Part shown: piece after piece, positions 1 through 6,501 of the stretch
Numbering within the stretch: the first letter of the stretch is position 1
How the letters are laid out: each line of letters starts with the position of its first letter
Assembly: GCA_002437415.1 (NCBI GenBank)
Contig: DJPL01000010.1
Coordinates: 1 to 10,000, forward strand
From: Ruminococcaceae bacterium UBA6413
GTDB lineage: Bacteria; Bacillota; Clostridia; Oscillospirales; Ruminococcaceae
Direction: 5' to 3'
DNA length: 10,000 nt
Program-made: the position numbers and the translations under genes
The notes under the pieces: model-generated
What the model was told of the DNA's origin: nothing
The model's database searches: none
The model's input: the letters and a program-made list of their open reading frames with translations, nothing else

Positions 1-110
1 TCCCTTTGGTTCTTTCCCTCGTTCATAGCAGCAACGTTATCGCATAGAATAGCGAACCCGAGAAGTGCTGTCCGACAAACAGAACTATCGGTAGCCTGCT
101 ATCAGTATTA
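1..110 (-). repeat. Dispersed structured repeat, left copy (runs off the left edge)
   Basis: Read on the minus strand, this stretch matches 9788 to about 9897 on the plus strand. Positions 47-79 are identical over 33 nt to the reverse complement of 9818-9850, and 30-40 are identical over 11 nt to that of 9857-9867. The variable spacer between these two blocks is 6 nt in both copies. The minus strand can form an enclosing stem in which ATAGCAG (96-102) pairs with CTGCTAT (25-31), 7 bp. Beyond the stem a purine-rich tail (1-20) still resembles the right copy, so the element continues outside the window. No open reading frame is conserved between the copies. It could be a multicopy small RNA or a MITE/REP-like element; the family is not recognised. 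Confidence 0.8.
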
Positions 111-117
111 AATACAA

Positions 118-168
118 AAAAGTGAGCCAAGTGCACTATTTTTGCGCTTCGACTCACTTTTCTTTTTT
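118..168 (+). terminator. Intrinsic terminator-like hairpin
   Basis: AAAAGTGAG (118-126) pairs with CTCACTTTT (153-161), and inside it AAGTGC (129-134) pairs with GCGCTT (144-149) with one G-U pair. A T-run follows at 163-168, giving a good rho-independent terminator for plus-strand transcription entering from the left. The minus strand also has a T-rich run after the stem, so it may act in both directions. It separates the left repeat from the enolase control region. Confidence 0.7.
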
Positions 169-169
169 C

Positions 170-186
170 GGGTTGTGTCGCAACCC
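170..186. other. Short GC-rich hairpin
   Basis: GGGTTG (170-175) pairs perfectly with CAACCC (181-186) around a 5-nt loop. There is no T-run after it, so it is not a terminator by itself. It lies between two terminator-like hairpins. Its role is unknown. Confidence 0.45.
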
Positions 187-200
187 CATAAAAGCATCAC

Positions 201-227
201 AAAGTTAGTTTTCTCTAACTTTTTTTC
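201..227 (+). promoter_or_regulatory. Palindrome AGTTAG-N6-CTAACT, upstream copy; also terminator-like
   Basis: AAAGTTAG (201-208) and CTAACTTT (215-222) form an 8-bp inverted repeat with a 6-nt spacer, followed by a run of T. It could act as a weak terminator. However, the core AGTTAG-N6-CTAACT (203-220) recurs exactly at 274-291, on the other side of the enolase promoter, with the centres 71 bp apart. That pairing suggests a two-site operator for an unidentified dimeric regulator. Both readings remain open. Confidence 0.5.
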
Positions 228-237
228 TCAAAACCTA

Positions 238-266
238 TTGACTATTCGACACCGCTGTGCTATAAT
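238..266 (+). promoter_or_regulatory. Sigma-A-type promoter of enolase
   Basis: The -35 element TTGACT (238-243) and the perfect -10 element TATAAT (261-266) are separated by 17 bp. Transcription should start near 273, giving a leader of about 117 nt before the enolase ATG. This is the strongest promoter match in the window, which fits a highly expressed glycolytic gene. Confidence 0.85.
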
Positions 267-299
267 TTATTTTAGTTAGTTAAAGCTAACTAAAATAAA
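266..299. promoter_or_regulatory. 14-bp-arm inverted repeat at the enolase transcription start
   Basis: Positions 266-279 and 286-299 are perfectly complementary over 14 bp around a 6-nt spacer (TTAAAG). The outer arms are A/T only and the inner part is the AGTTAG-N6-CTAACT core. It starts at the last base of the -10 box and covers the predicted start site, so a bound protein would block transcription. As RNA it could instead form a 5'-end hairpin that stabilises the transcript. The palindrome resembles operators of dimeric winged-helix repressors in general shape only; no regulator is identified. Confidence 0.65.
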
Positions 300-389
300 C
301 CGCCTGATCCGTATTATCACAGAAAAATCTGCAATAATATAAGTTACATACAAGCTTAGTGAAAAGCGGCGGTAAACGGAGGATTTCAG

Positions 390-1685
390 ATGATTTATAC
401 AGCTATCGAAAAAGTAATAGGAAGAGAAATACTCGACTCAAGAGGAAACCCCACAGTAGAAGCTGAGGTATATCTTGAAGACGGTACTGTCGGAAGAGGT
501 ACAGCACCCAGCGGTGCTTCAACAGGTGAGTTTGAAGCGCTTGAGCTTCGCGACGGCGACAAGGCAAGATATGGCGGCAAGGGTGTTACAAAGGCAGTAG
601 AAAACATCAATACAATAATAAACGATGCCGTAATAGGCATAGATGCCTGCGATACCTACGCAGTAGATAAGGCAATGCTCGAAGCAGACGGCACTAAGGA
701 CAAGTCAAAGCTTGGTGCAAACGCTATTCTCGCAGTATCAATCGCCGCGGCAAGAGCTGCGGCAACTTCTCTTGAGATCCCGCTCTACAGATTTTTAGGC
801 GGCGTAAGCGCAAACAGACTCCCCGTTCCTATGATGAACATTCTCAACGGCGGTGCTCATGCGGCAAACACAGTTGACGTTCAAGAATTTATGATAATGC
901 CTGTCGGCGCTCCTTCGTTCAAAGAAGCATTAAGACAGTGTGCCGAGGTTTTCCATGCACTCGCGGCTCTTCTCAAGTCTAAGGGACTTGCTACATCTGT
1001 AGGTGATGAGGGCGGCTTTGCACCTGACCTTGCAAGCGATGAAGAAGCTATACAGTACATTCTTCAGGCTGTTAAGGACGCAGGCTATGAGCCCGGTAAG
1101 GACTTTATGATAGCAATGGATGCCGCTTCAAGTGAGTGGAAGGGCGAAAAGAAGGGCGAATATATCCTGCCCAAATGCGAACAGAAGTTCACATCGGAAC
1201 AGCTTATCGCACACTGGAAGAGCCTCGTTGAAAAGTACCCGATCATCTCAATAGAAGACGCACTTGATGAAGAGGACTGGGAAGGCTGGCAGAAGCTTAC
1301 CGCTGAGCTCGGCGGCAAGGTACAGCTTGTAGGCGACGACCTGTTCGTTACCAACACCGAAAGACTTTCAAAGGGTATATCACTTGGTTGCGGAAACTCG
1401 ATACTTATCAAGCTCAATCAGATAGGCTCTGTTTCCGAAACTCTTGAGGCCATAAAGATGGCTCACAAGGCAGGCTACACCGCAATTTCTTCTCACCGTT
1501 CGGGTGAAACCGCGGATACAACTATCGCAGACCTCGCTGTTGCTCTTAACACCTGCCAGATAAAGACAGGTGCTCCCAGCAGAAGCGAACGTGTAGCAAA
1601 GTACAACCAGCTCTTAAGAATTGAGGAAGAGCTCGGTGACAGCGCAGTTTATCCCGGTATAAACGCATTCAACGTAAAGCGTTGA
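390..1685 (+). CDS. eno: Enolase (phosphopyruvate hydratase, EC 4.2.1.11)
   Basis: Enolase interconverts 2-phosphoglycerate and phosphoenolpyruvate in glycolysis and gluconeogenesis; it is a cytoplasmic Mg-dependent enzyme. The 431-aa length is normal for bacterial enolase. Family landmarks are all present: the N-terminal SRGNPTVEAEV, the mobile loop SGASTGEFEALELRDGD (residues 41-57), His157 and Glu166, GDEGGFAP with the acid/base Glu207, metal ligands Asp244, Glu289 and Asp316, catalytic Lys341 in KLNQIG, the SSHRSGET loop (367-374) and Lys392. I see no missing catalytic residue and no frameshift. The ATG at 390 follows GGAGGA (378-383) at a good distance. It appears to be transcribed alone: it has its own promoter (238-266) and a terminator directly behind it (1722-1757). 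No other glycolytic gene lies beside it within the window. Confidence 0.98.
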   Translation: MIYTAIEKVIGREILDSRGNPTVEAEVYLEDGTVGRGTAPSGASTGEFEALELRDGDKARYGGKGVTKAVENINTIINDAVIGIDACDTYAVDKAMLEADGTKDKSKLGANAILAVSIAAARAAATSLEIPLYRFLGGVSANRLPVPMMNILNGGAHAANTVDVQEFMIMPVGAPSFKEALRQCAEVFHALAALLKSKGLATSVGDEGGFAPDLASDEEAIQYILQAVKDAGYEPGKDFMIAMDAASSEWKGEKKGEYILPKCEQKFTSEQLIAHWKSLVEKYPIISIEDALDEEDWEGWQKLTAELGGKVQLVGDDLFVTNTERLSKGISLGCGNSILIKLNQIGSVSETLEAIKMAHKAGYTAISSHRSGETADTTIADLAVALNTCQIKTGAPSRSERVAKYNQLLRIEEELGDSAVYPGINAFNVKR

Positions 1686-1721
1686 ATTTAATAATGCATT
1701 CGTCTCCTTTCAAATAACAAG

Positions 1722-1757
1722 AACTCCCGTCTGCTGTAAAAGCTGACGGGAGTTTTT
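1722..1757. terminator. Shared bidirectional terminator between enolase and the surface-protein gene
   Basis: AACTCCCGTC (1722-1731) pairs perfectly with GACGGGAGTT (1745-1754), and the stem can be extended inside by GCT/AGC. On the plus strand it runs into TTTTT, a classic terminator for enolase. On the minus strand the stem is the same but the following T-run is poorer, so it probably also ends the converging surface-protein transcript, less efficiently. Confidence 0.88.
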
Positions 1758-1790
1758 GTATATGCTTATTAAACTTTCAAGTGCGGCTGC

Positions 1791-3803
1791 TTATTTCTTT
1801 TTGCGAACCGCAAATGCACCTGCAAGCGAAGCTACCGATATTGCGAATATCGCAATGTCAAGTCTGCCGTCGGTGTCAGGATTAACAATAGGATCACCAG
1901 AGCACTCTCCGGGTTTAACATCTTCGCTTTCACCGGGAGTTACAGGGTTATTATCATCGGGGTTTTCAGGCTTGTTATCATCACCCGGCACTGTTGGCTT
2001 GTCATCGGGTTGCACGGGCTTGTCGTCGTCACCCGGTACTGTAGGCTTATCATCGGGCTGCACGGGCTTGTCGTCGTCACCCGGTACTGTAGGCTTGTCA
2101 TCGGGCTGCTCGGGCTTGTCGTCGTCACCCGGCACTGTAGGCTTGTCATCGGGCTGCACGGGCTTGTCGTCACTTTTACCGGGCTTAACCGGCTCGTCGG
2201 GTTTTTCGATATTGATTGTCTTTAATGCTATTCCCATAGCTGTCTTACCGTCAAGTGACGGTATAAAATACGGCGATGTAACTTCTTTGCCGTCAAATGT
2301 CATTACCATCGAATTGTCGCTGCCGAATTTGTATCCGTCCTTTGCTTTAAGACCTATACTGTACATATATTTCTTACCGCTTTCAAACTGAGTAAACTTC
2401 TTTGTTGCCGATGTATACATACTGTCATCGGAATACCAGAAAGCAACAGGCTCAAGAGTACCATCGGCATTTTGCTTCATCTCTTCCCAATATTCGTACG
2501 CTATCTCGTAATTATCTTTATTCTTGCCGCTTGTTATCGCTGTTGCAACGGGCTTATCACCGTCTTTGTAAGAGAGTGTAGCACCGCTTATTTCGACCTT
2601 ATTGATAACAGTGTCACTCTTTGCTGTAGGTGTCATTTTAATATAATTATCCATACTAAGAGTATAATAATAACTGTTGTCAAAATTATAAGATTTTCCG
2701 TTTACCACAACGACCACATTTTCTGCGTACTCATAGGAAAAATCCTTTATTGAAACCGTTATGGAATAATAATATGTCTTTCCCTCTTCAAATTCGGTCA
2801 ATAAATTTTCTTCAACTGTCGGATTAAATACCTCAACAGATGAACACCATTTTATTCTTTTTCCGTTTTCATCGAGGAGTGCCCACTTCTCGTACCATAT
2901 ACTTAATTTATCCTCATATTTATCATCTAACTTTGCCGTAAAGCTGGGCTTGTCGCCTGCATTGAAATTAAGTGTAGCACCTGTTATTTCAATTTTGTCT
3001 AAAAGCTCTTTTCCGACACGGTATTCAATATATTTATATTGGCTTTTATCTCCGATATTATAGTAACCGTCTTCGCCTGCAAAAAATTCTGTCGCATCAT
3101 CACCGTCAATGTCAGCACTTGCTAATATACTGTTCTTAGAACCGTATAATGTAAATGAGCCATATATCGTGTTATTGGTATTGCTTCTTAATATAACCGA
3201 GAAATCGGTGCGCATCGAAGATTTGGATACTATGCTACTCTTTTTCTTTAAGTGCATAGCCTCGGACTGCGGAAAATATGTTCCCGGCTTAGCAATAGTA
3301 TTATCACCCGTGACCGTGAGCCTTGCCTGCTCGTCCTGACCTGATAAATGAATACGGTTTGCGTAAATTCCGTACTCAGCACCGCTTATTTTGCAATCGC
3401 CGTATACTCTAAGAAACAGCAAATCTGTTACGCTGTAAATACCGGTATTTGAATAATAATAGTCGTTCTGACCGCTTGATGTGATATTGACATTTTTGAT
3501 CGACATATACATCTCGCCGTCATCTTTTTCATCATCATATTGCTTTTCATCGTTGATTATTATATTGGCATTATCCTCATCGCTCTCGACTATTGAGCCG
3601 TCAGCCTCGTTATAATACCAATACGAACCCTCGGTTGCCGATACGACAAGCACATTTCCGCCTATGTATACATTCTGCGTTCTTTCGCTTTCACCTTCGG
3701 CAAACGCCGCAACAGATATTCCTGCTACTGCTACAACAAGCACCGCAGAAGAAATCAAGAGCTTTACGGCAGACCGTAATTTGTTTTTATTTCTGAATTT
3801 CAT
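1791..3803 (-). CDS. Secreted, probably wall-anchored surface protein with proline-rich repeats
   Basis: This 670-aa protein has a Sec signal peptide: basic start, hydrophobic residues 14-33 and a likely cut after AFA35. Residues about 95-250 contain short repeated beta-strand phrases (GIYS, YGIYAN, LTVTGDNTI) that suggest a beta-solenoid-like fold. Two related modules follow, residues about 268-392 and 400-530, both of the form K-I/V-E-I-x-G-A-T-L...GDKP...F-E-x-GK-Y-YSI...V/M-x-x-x-GK. Residues 533-640 are an acidic proline-rich stalk with 16-residue repeats. The C-terminus is NPDTD (641-645), a hydrophobic segment (about 648-666) and RKKK, the layout of a sortase signal with a non-canonical motif; plain membrane anchoring is the alternative. 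AAGGAGGT (3808-3815) sits 4 bp before the ATG. No catalytic domain is recognised. A role in adhesion or substrate binding is inference only. Confidence 0.88.
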   Translation of the reverse strand: MKFRNKNKLRSAVKLLISSAVLVVAVAGISVAAFAEGESERTQNVYIGGNVLVVSATEGSYWYYNEADGSIVESDEDNANIIINDEKQYDDEKDDGEMYMSIKNVNITSSGQNDYYYSNTGIYSVTDLLFLRVYGDCKISGAEYGIYANRIHLSGQDEQARLTVTGDNTIAKPGTYFPQSEAMHLKKKSSIVSKSSMRTDFSVILRSNTNNTIYGSFTLYGSKNSILASADIDGDDATEFFAGEDGYYNIGDKSQYKYIEYRVGKELLDKIEITGATLNFNAGDKPSFTAKLDDKYEDKLSIWYEKWALLDENGKRIKWCSSVEVFNPTVEENLLTEFEEGKTYYYSITVSIKDFSYEYAENVVVVVNGKSYNFDNSYYYTLSMDNYIKMTPTAKSDTVINKVEISGATLSYKDGDKPVATAITSGKNKDNYEIAYEYWEEMKQNADGTLEPVAFWYSDDSMYTSATKKFTQFESGKKYMYSIGLKAKDGYKFGSDNSMVMTFDGKEVTSPYFIPSLDGKTAMGIALKTINIEKPDEPVKPGKSDDKPVQPDDKPTVPGDDDKPEQPDDKPTVPGDDDKPVQPDDKPTVPGDDDKPVQPDDKPTVPGDDNKPENPDDNNPVTPGESEDVKPGECSGDPIVNPDTDGRLDIAIFAISVASLAGAFAVRKKK
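1981..2172 (-). repeat. 48-bp in-frame tandem repeat array (four units) in the surface-protein gene
   Basis: Units begin at 1981, 2029, 2077 and 2125, an exact 48-bp period, and differ from each other at only a few bases. Each encodes 16 residues of the form DDKPVQPDDKPTVPGD, with one unit having KPEQ in place of KPVQ. More degenerate flanking units are seen on both sides of the array. The near-identity at DNA level points to recent expansion, and the unit number probably varies between strains. Confidence 0.9.
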
Positions 3804-3842
3804 AATGACCTCCTTCTGTTAAAAACCATTCAGGTTGTTTTA

Positions 3843-3870
3843 ATTATACTATACAGGGAATTTAAAGCAA
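3843..3870 (-). promoter_or_regulatory. Promoter of the surface-protein gene
   Basis: On the minus strand, TTGCTT (3865-3870) and a perfect TATAAT (3843-3848) are 16 bp apart. Transcription would start near 3836, leaving a leader of about 30 nt that contains the strong Shine-Dalgarno sequence at 3808-3815. Confidence 0.65.
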
Positions 3871-3947
3871 TACAGTTTCCGCAAATGTCATTTGCCAATA
3901 CAGAAAATTTAATTTGAAACCCACTTTATTTTCCCGCTGTTATGTAG

Positions 3948-3953
3948 TATAAT
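3948..3953 (+). promoter_or_regulatory. Probable -10 element of the HTH regulator gene
   Basis: A perfect TATAAT lies 32 bp before the regulator's ATG, on the strand opposite the surface-protein promoter. No good -35 hexamer is found 16-18 bp upstream (the best is TTTATT at 3925-3930), so this promoter may be weak or need an activator. The two -10 boxes of the divergent pair are about 100 bp apart. Confidence 0.45.
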
Positions 3954-3984
3954 TTTAACAGATACTATTTTAGGAGATTTCTTT

Positions 3985-5724
3985 ATGAAATTTTGCAATG
4001 TACTTAACAATTATATAGAAGAGCTTGATTGCCTTGCCAAGGATATCGAAAAGCGCTCAGGTATTTCAGCTTCAACACTGAGCCGTTACAGATCCGGAGA
4101 ACGTATCCCCGACAGAAGCTCGGATAATTACCAAAAGCTATGCCGTGCGATTGAAGAGATCGCTGCTTCAAAAGGCATTAAATTTACCGATATTGACCGA
4201 AAATTTGAAGAGTGTTTTGAAAACACAAGCTCACCCGACTGCAACGTTCTGCGTGAAAACTTCAATATGCTGATAACCGCACTTGACATAAGCATAGGTA
4301 AGCTTTGCAAAAGTCTGAATTATGATGCATCGACCGTATTCCGCATCAGAAACGGTACACGTCAACCGTCAGATCCGACAGGTTTTGCCAAAGCGACTGC
4401 CTCATACATTGCAGAAATAACGTTCGATAACGAAACGGCATTATCCGCACTCTCAAGGCTTATCGGCACAACTTTTCCCGAGCTTGACGGTAAAGATGAA
4501 ATTTCATCGGCTGTTTTAAGATGGCTTATCAGTGCTCACAATGACAATAACAACTGCGTTGCCGATTTTCTTAAAAAAATCGATGATTTTGATTTGAATT
4601 TATATATAAAGACCGTTCACTTTGATGATATTAAAATACCGACAGTTCCTTTTCGTCTTCCCACATCGAAATATTATTACGGCTTACCCGAGATGATGCA
4701 AAGCGAGCTTGATTTTCTGAAGGCTACCGTGCTTTCTCCGTCAAACGAGCCTGTTATTATGTACAGCGATATGCCTATGGAGGAAATGGCAAAGGACGAG
4801 GCATTCCCGAAAAAATGGATGTACGGTATGGCTTGTATGCTGAAAAAGGGTCTACACCTTTATCAGATACATAACCTTGACCGCCCTTTCGATGAAATGA
4901 TGCTGGGACTTGAAAGCTGGATACCGATGTATATGACAGGTCAGATAACGCCGTATTATCTTAAAGAAAGTCAAAGCAATGTGTTTCATCATTTTCTGCG
5001 GGTTTCGGGTGCGGCCGCACTCTCGGGTGAAGCGATATCGGGTCACCACTCAGACGGCAGATACTACCTGACAAAAATAAAGAAGGAGCTTTCGTATTTC
5101 AGAAAGCGCGGTGAACAGCTCATATCCGAAGCCGAACCGTTAATGGATATCTACCGCAGTGATAAAGCGTCAAATTTCCGTGCACAGCTTATTTCGGACT
5201 CACATATCAAGGGCGAGCGTCGAAATATACTGTCAACGCCTCCGATCTATACCTTAAGCGACTCCCTTCTGTCCCGAATATTGGAGCGCAACAATATACA
5301 CGGTGAAGCCGCAGAAGCAATAATGAAATTTACTTTGTCGCAGCGGGAAATGTTTTTGCATACCCTCTCCCACAGCTGTATAACCGATGTACTGCCTGTT
5401 ATCGGCGAGAAAGAAATGAAGCACTATCCCAATACTCTCTCATTGTCAGAGCTGTTTTACGGCGGAGATATTTTATACACATACGATGAGCTGTGCGAGC
5501 ATATAGAGCAAACAAAGCGCTTTGCCGAGCAATACGATTATTACAAAGTCGAATTAAACAACACGGCGGCATTCAGAAATCTGAGGATAAGCATTATAAA
5601 GGGTAAGCGTGTAATTATCTCAAAGGGCAATTCACCCGCCATACATTTCGTTATCCGACATGAAAAGCTGAGAGCGGCGATAGAAAGGTTTTCTCCGCCG
5701 CTCACCGATAATTATTCCGAATAG
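3985..5724 (+). CDS. Putative regulator with two N-terminal Cro/C1-like HTH segments and an unknown C-terminal domain
   Basis: This is a 579-aa soluble protein without signal peptide or membrane segment. Residues about 17-45 (AKDIEKRSGISASTLSRYRSGERIP) read as a Cro/C1-type helix-turn-helix. Residues about 103-131 (SIGKLCKSLNYDASTVFRIRNGTRQPS) repeat the same pattern: helix, turn, S-T-L/V-x-R-x-R-x-G-x-R-x-P. The two are separated by a predicted helical linker. About 450 residues follow that I cannot assign; a notable stretch is 291-352, rich in aromatic residues and His (HLYQIHNLDRPFDEM, HHFLRVSGAAALSG). The layout suggests paired DNA-binding domains fused to a sensing or oligomerisation module. 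The ATG follows AGGAGA (3972-3977). It is divergent from the surface-protein gene and could regulate it, which is inference. Its last 13 bases overlap the converging DUF305 gene. Confidence 0.85.
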   Translation: MKFCNVLNNYIEELDCLAKDIEKRSGISASTLSRYRSGERIPDRSSDNYQKLCRAIEEIAASKGIKFTDIDRKFEECFENTSSPDCNVLRENFNMLITALDISIGKLCKSLNYDASTVFRIRNGTRQPSDPTGFAKATASYIAEITFDNETALSALSRLIGTTFPELDGKDEISSAVLRWLISAHNDNNNCVADFLKKIDDFDLNLYIKTVHFDDIKIPTVPFRLPTSKYYYGLPEMMQSELDFLKATVLSPSNEPVIMYSDMPMEEMAKDEAFPKKWMYGMACMLKKGLHLYQIHNLDRPFDEMMLGLESWIPMYMTGQITPYYLKESQSNVFHHFLRVSGAAALSGEAISGHHSDGRYYLTKIKKELSYFRKRGEQLISEAEPLMDIYRSDKASNFRAQLISDSHIKGERRNILSTPPIYTLSDSLLSRILERNNIHGEAAEAIMKFTLSQREMFLHTLSHSCITDVLPVIGEKEMKHYPNTLSLSELFYGGDILYTYDELCEHIEQTKRFAEQYDYYKVELNNTAAFRNLRISIIKGKRVIISKGNSPAIHFVIRHEKLRAAIERFSPPLTDNYSE

Positions 5725-6278
5725 CATTCCAGAATTTTCTTCATTTTTTCAACACCCTTTACCTGTGACTCGATCATTTCATTCAGCATGGGCTTCAGCT
5801 GAGGACATATGTTGAACCTGAGCGCGTTTCTGCTCATTCCGATGCCGCCCTCGTGATGCGGTATCATCTGCCTTATATAGCTTATGTTGATGTTGTTATC
5901 CGGGCAAGCCGACTTCATACGGCTGAACATATTTTGCGTTACCGTGCCGTACTGCCTTCTGTAAGCACACATTGACTGCGGATCGTTTCTGTATCGCCTA
6001 CAGCCGCAGAGTATCTCCTTCATCATTTCCACGCCCCGGGTCTGCCCTTTTATAATTTCCTGTGCAATCTCCTGGAGCGGTACGCAAGTGGTGTATTTAA
6101 GGAGCTCGCCCGACAGTTTTATTGCGCCCTCATGGTGCGGTATCATTGTTACGATAAAGTCGCCCGATACGCTGTCGCTCACCCTTGCGCTGTTCATACA
6201 GGATATCATAGTGTTCAGGATCGATTCATAGCACGCAAGGTATTTCTGCGTAACTATGCTGAATGTACATTTTTCCAT
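5712..6278 (-). CDS. Duplicated DUF305-family protein, Cys-rich, no signal peptide
   Basis: The 188-aa protein holds two copies of the DUF305 signature: MIPHHEGAIKLS at residue 45 and MIPHHEGGIGMS at residue 138, each followed by a helix ending in x-x-x-G-V-E-x-M-K. DUF305 is a four-helix, ferritin-like family; the cyanobacterial member CopM binds copper, so metal handling is plausible but not shown here. The His pairs are intact in both halves. About ten cysteines are present, including C91-x-C93 in the linker. Unlike many family members it lacks an export signal, so it should be cytoplasmic. The start is supported by GGAGGT (6283-6288). Its stop codon lies inside the 3' end of the converging HTH gene. 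The surrounding genes do not indicate a partner. Confidence 0.85.
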   Translation of the reverse strand: MEKCTFSIVTQKYLACYESILNTMISCMNSARVSDSVSGDFIVTMIPHHEGAIKLSGELLKYTTCVPLQEIAQEIIKGQTRGVEMMKEILCGCRRYRNDPQSMCAYRRQYGTVTQNMFSRMKSACPDNNINISYIRQMIPHHEGGIGMSRNALRFNICPQLKPMLNEMIESQVKGVEKMKKILECYSE

Positions 6279-6338
6279 AATTACCTCCGATATGTTTTAT
6301 AATATTCTATGACAAACACACGGATTTGTTGACAGCCG

Positions 6339-6362
6339 GCAATTTCCTCTCAGAGGTGTTGC
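6339..6362. other. Small two-part hairpin in the DUF305/lipoprotein intergenic region
   Basis: CCTCT (6346-6350) pairs with AGAGG (6352-6356), flanked by GCAA (6339-6342) and TTGC (6359-6362). The one-base loop makes it more likely a DNA palindrome than an RNA hairpin. It has no T-run and lies in a 223-bp divergent intergenic region (6279-6501) that otherwise holds only the promoters and RBSs of the flanking genes. It could be an operator; this is weak evidence. Confidence 0.3.
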
Positions 6363-6419
6363 TATAAAGACGGTTAGATGAAATTTCTTTCACATAAGGC
6401 TTTTTATAAACCCGCGTAA

Positions 6420-6448
6420 TTGACTTTTCACCCTTGATGTGCTAAAAT
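6420..6448 (+). promoter_or_regulatory. Promoter of the lipoprotein gene
   Basis: TTGACT (6420-6425) and TAAAAT (6443-6448) are separated by exactly 17 bp, a good sigma-A match. The predicted start near 6455 gives a leader of about 47 nt before the ATG at 6502. Confidence 0.8.
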
Positions 6449-6501
6449 ATCATTTGCAAAGCCGTTTCGGCACACTTTACCCCTGAAAGGACCCAATAAA
6501 A

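Noticed and set aside
300..389. Riboswitch in the enolase leader
   Set aside because: Apart from the inverted repeat at its 5' end, the leader shows no conserved riboswitch motif or terminator/anti-terminator pair that I can recognise.
1981..2172. Evenly spaced near-identical repeats that could suggest a CRISPR array
   Set aside because: The units are directly adjacent with no unique spacers, have a period that is a multiple of three, and are translated in frame as a proline-rich stalk.
1756..2391. A 211-aa plus-strand frame with regular Gly/Ser/Thr-rich repeats
   Set aside because: It is antisense to the repeat array of the surface-protein gene; its regularity comes from the 48-bp repeats. 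It has no ribosome site, and the opposite strand has a signal peptide, promoter and anchor.
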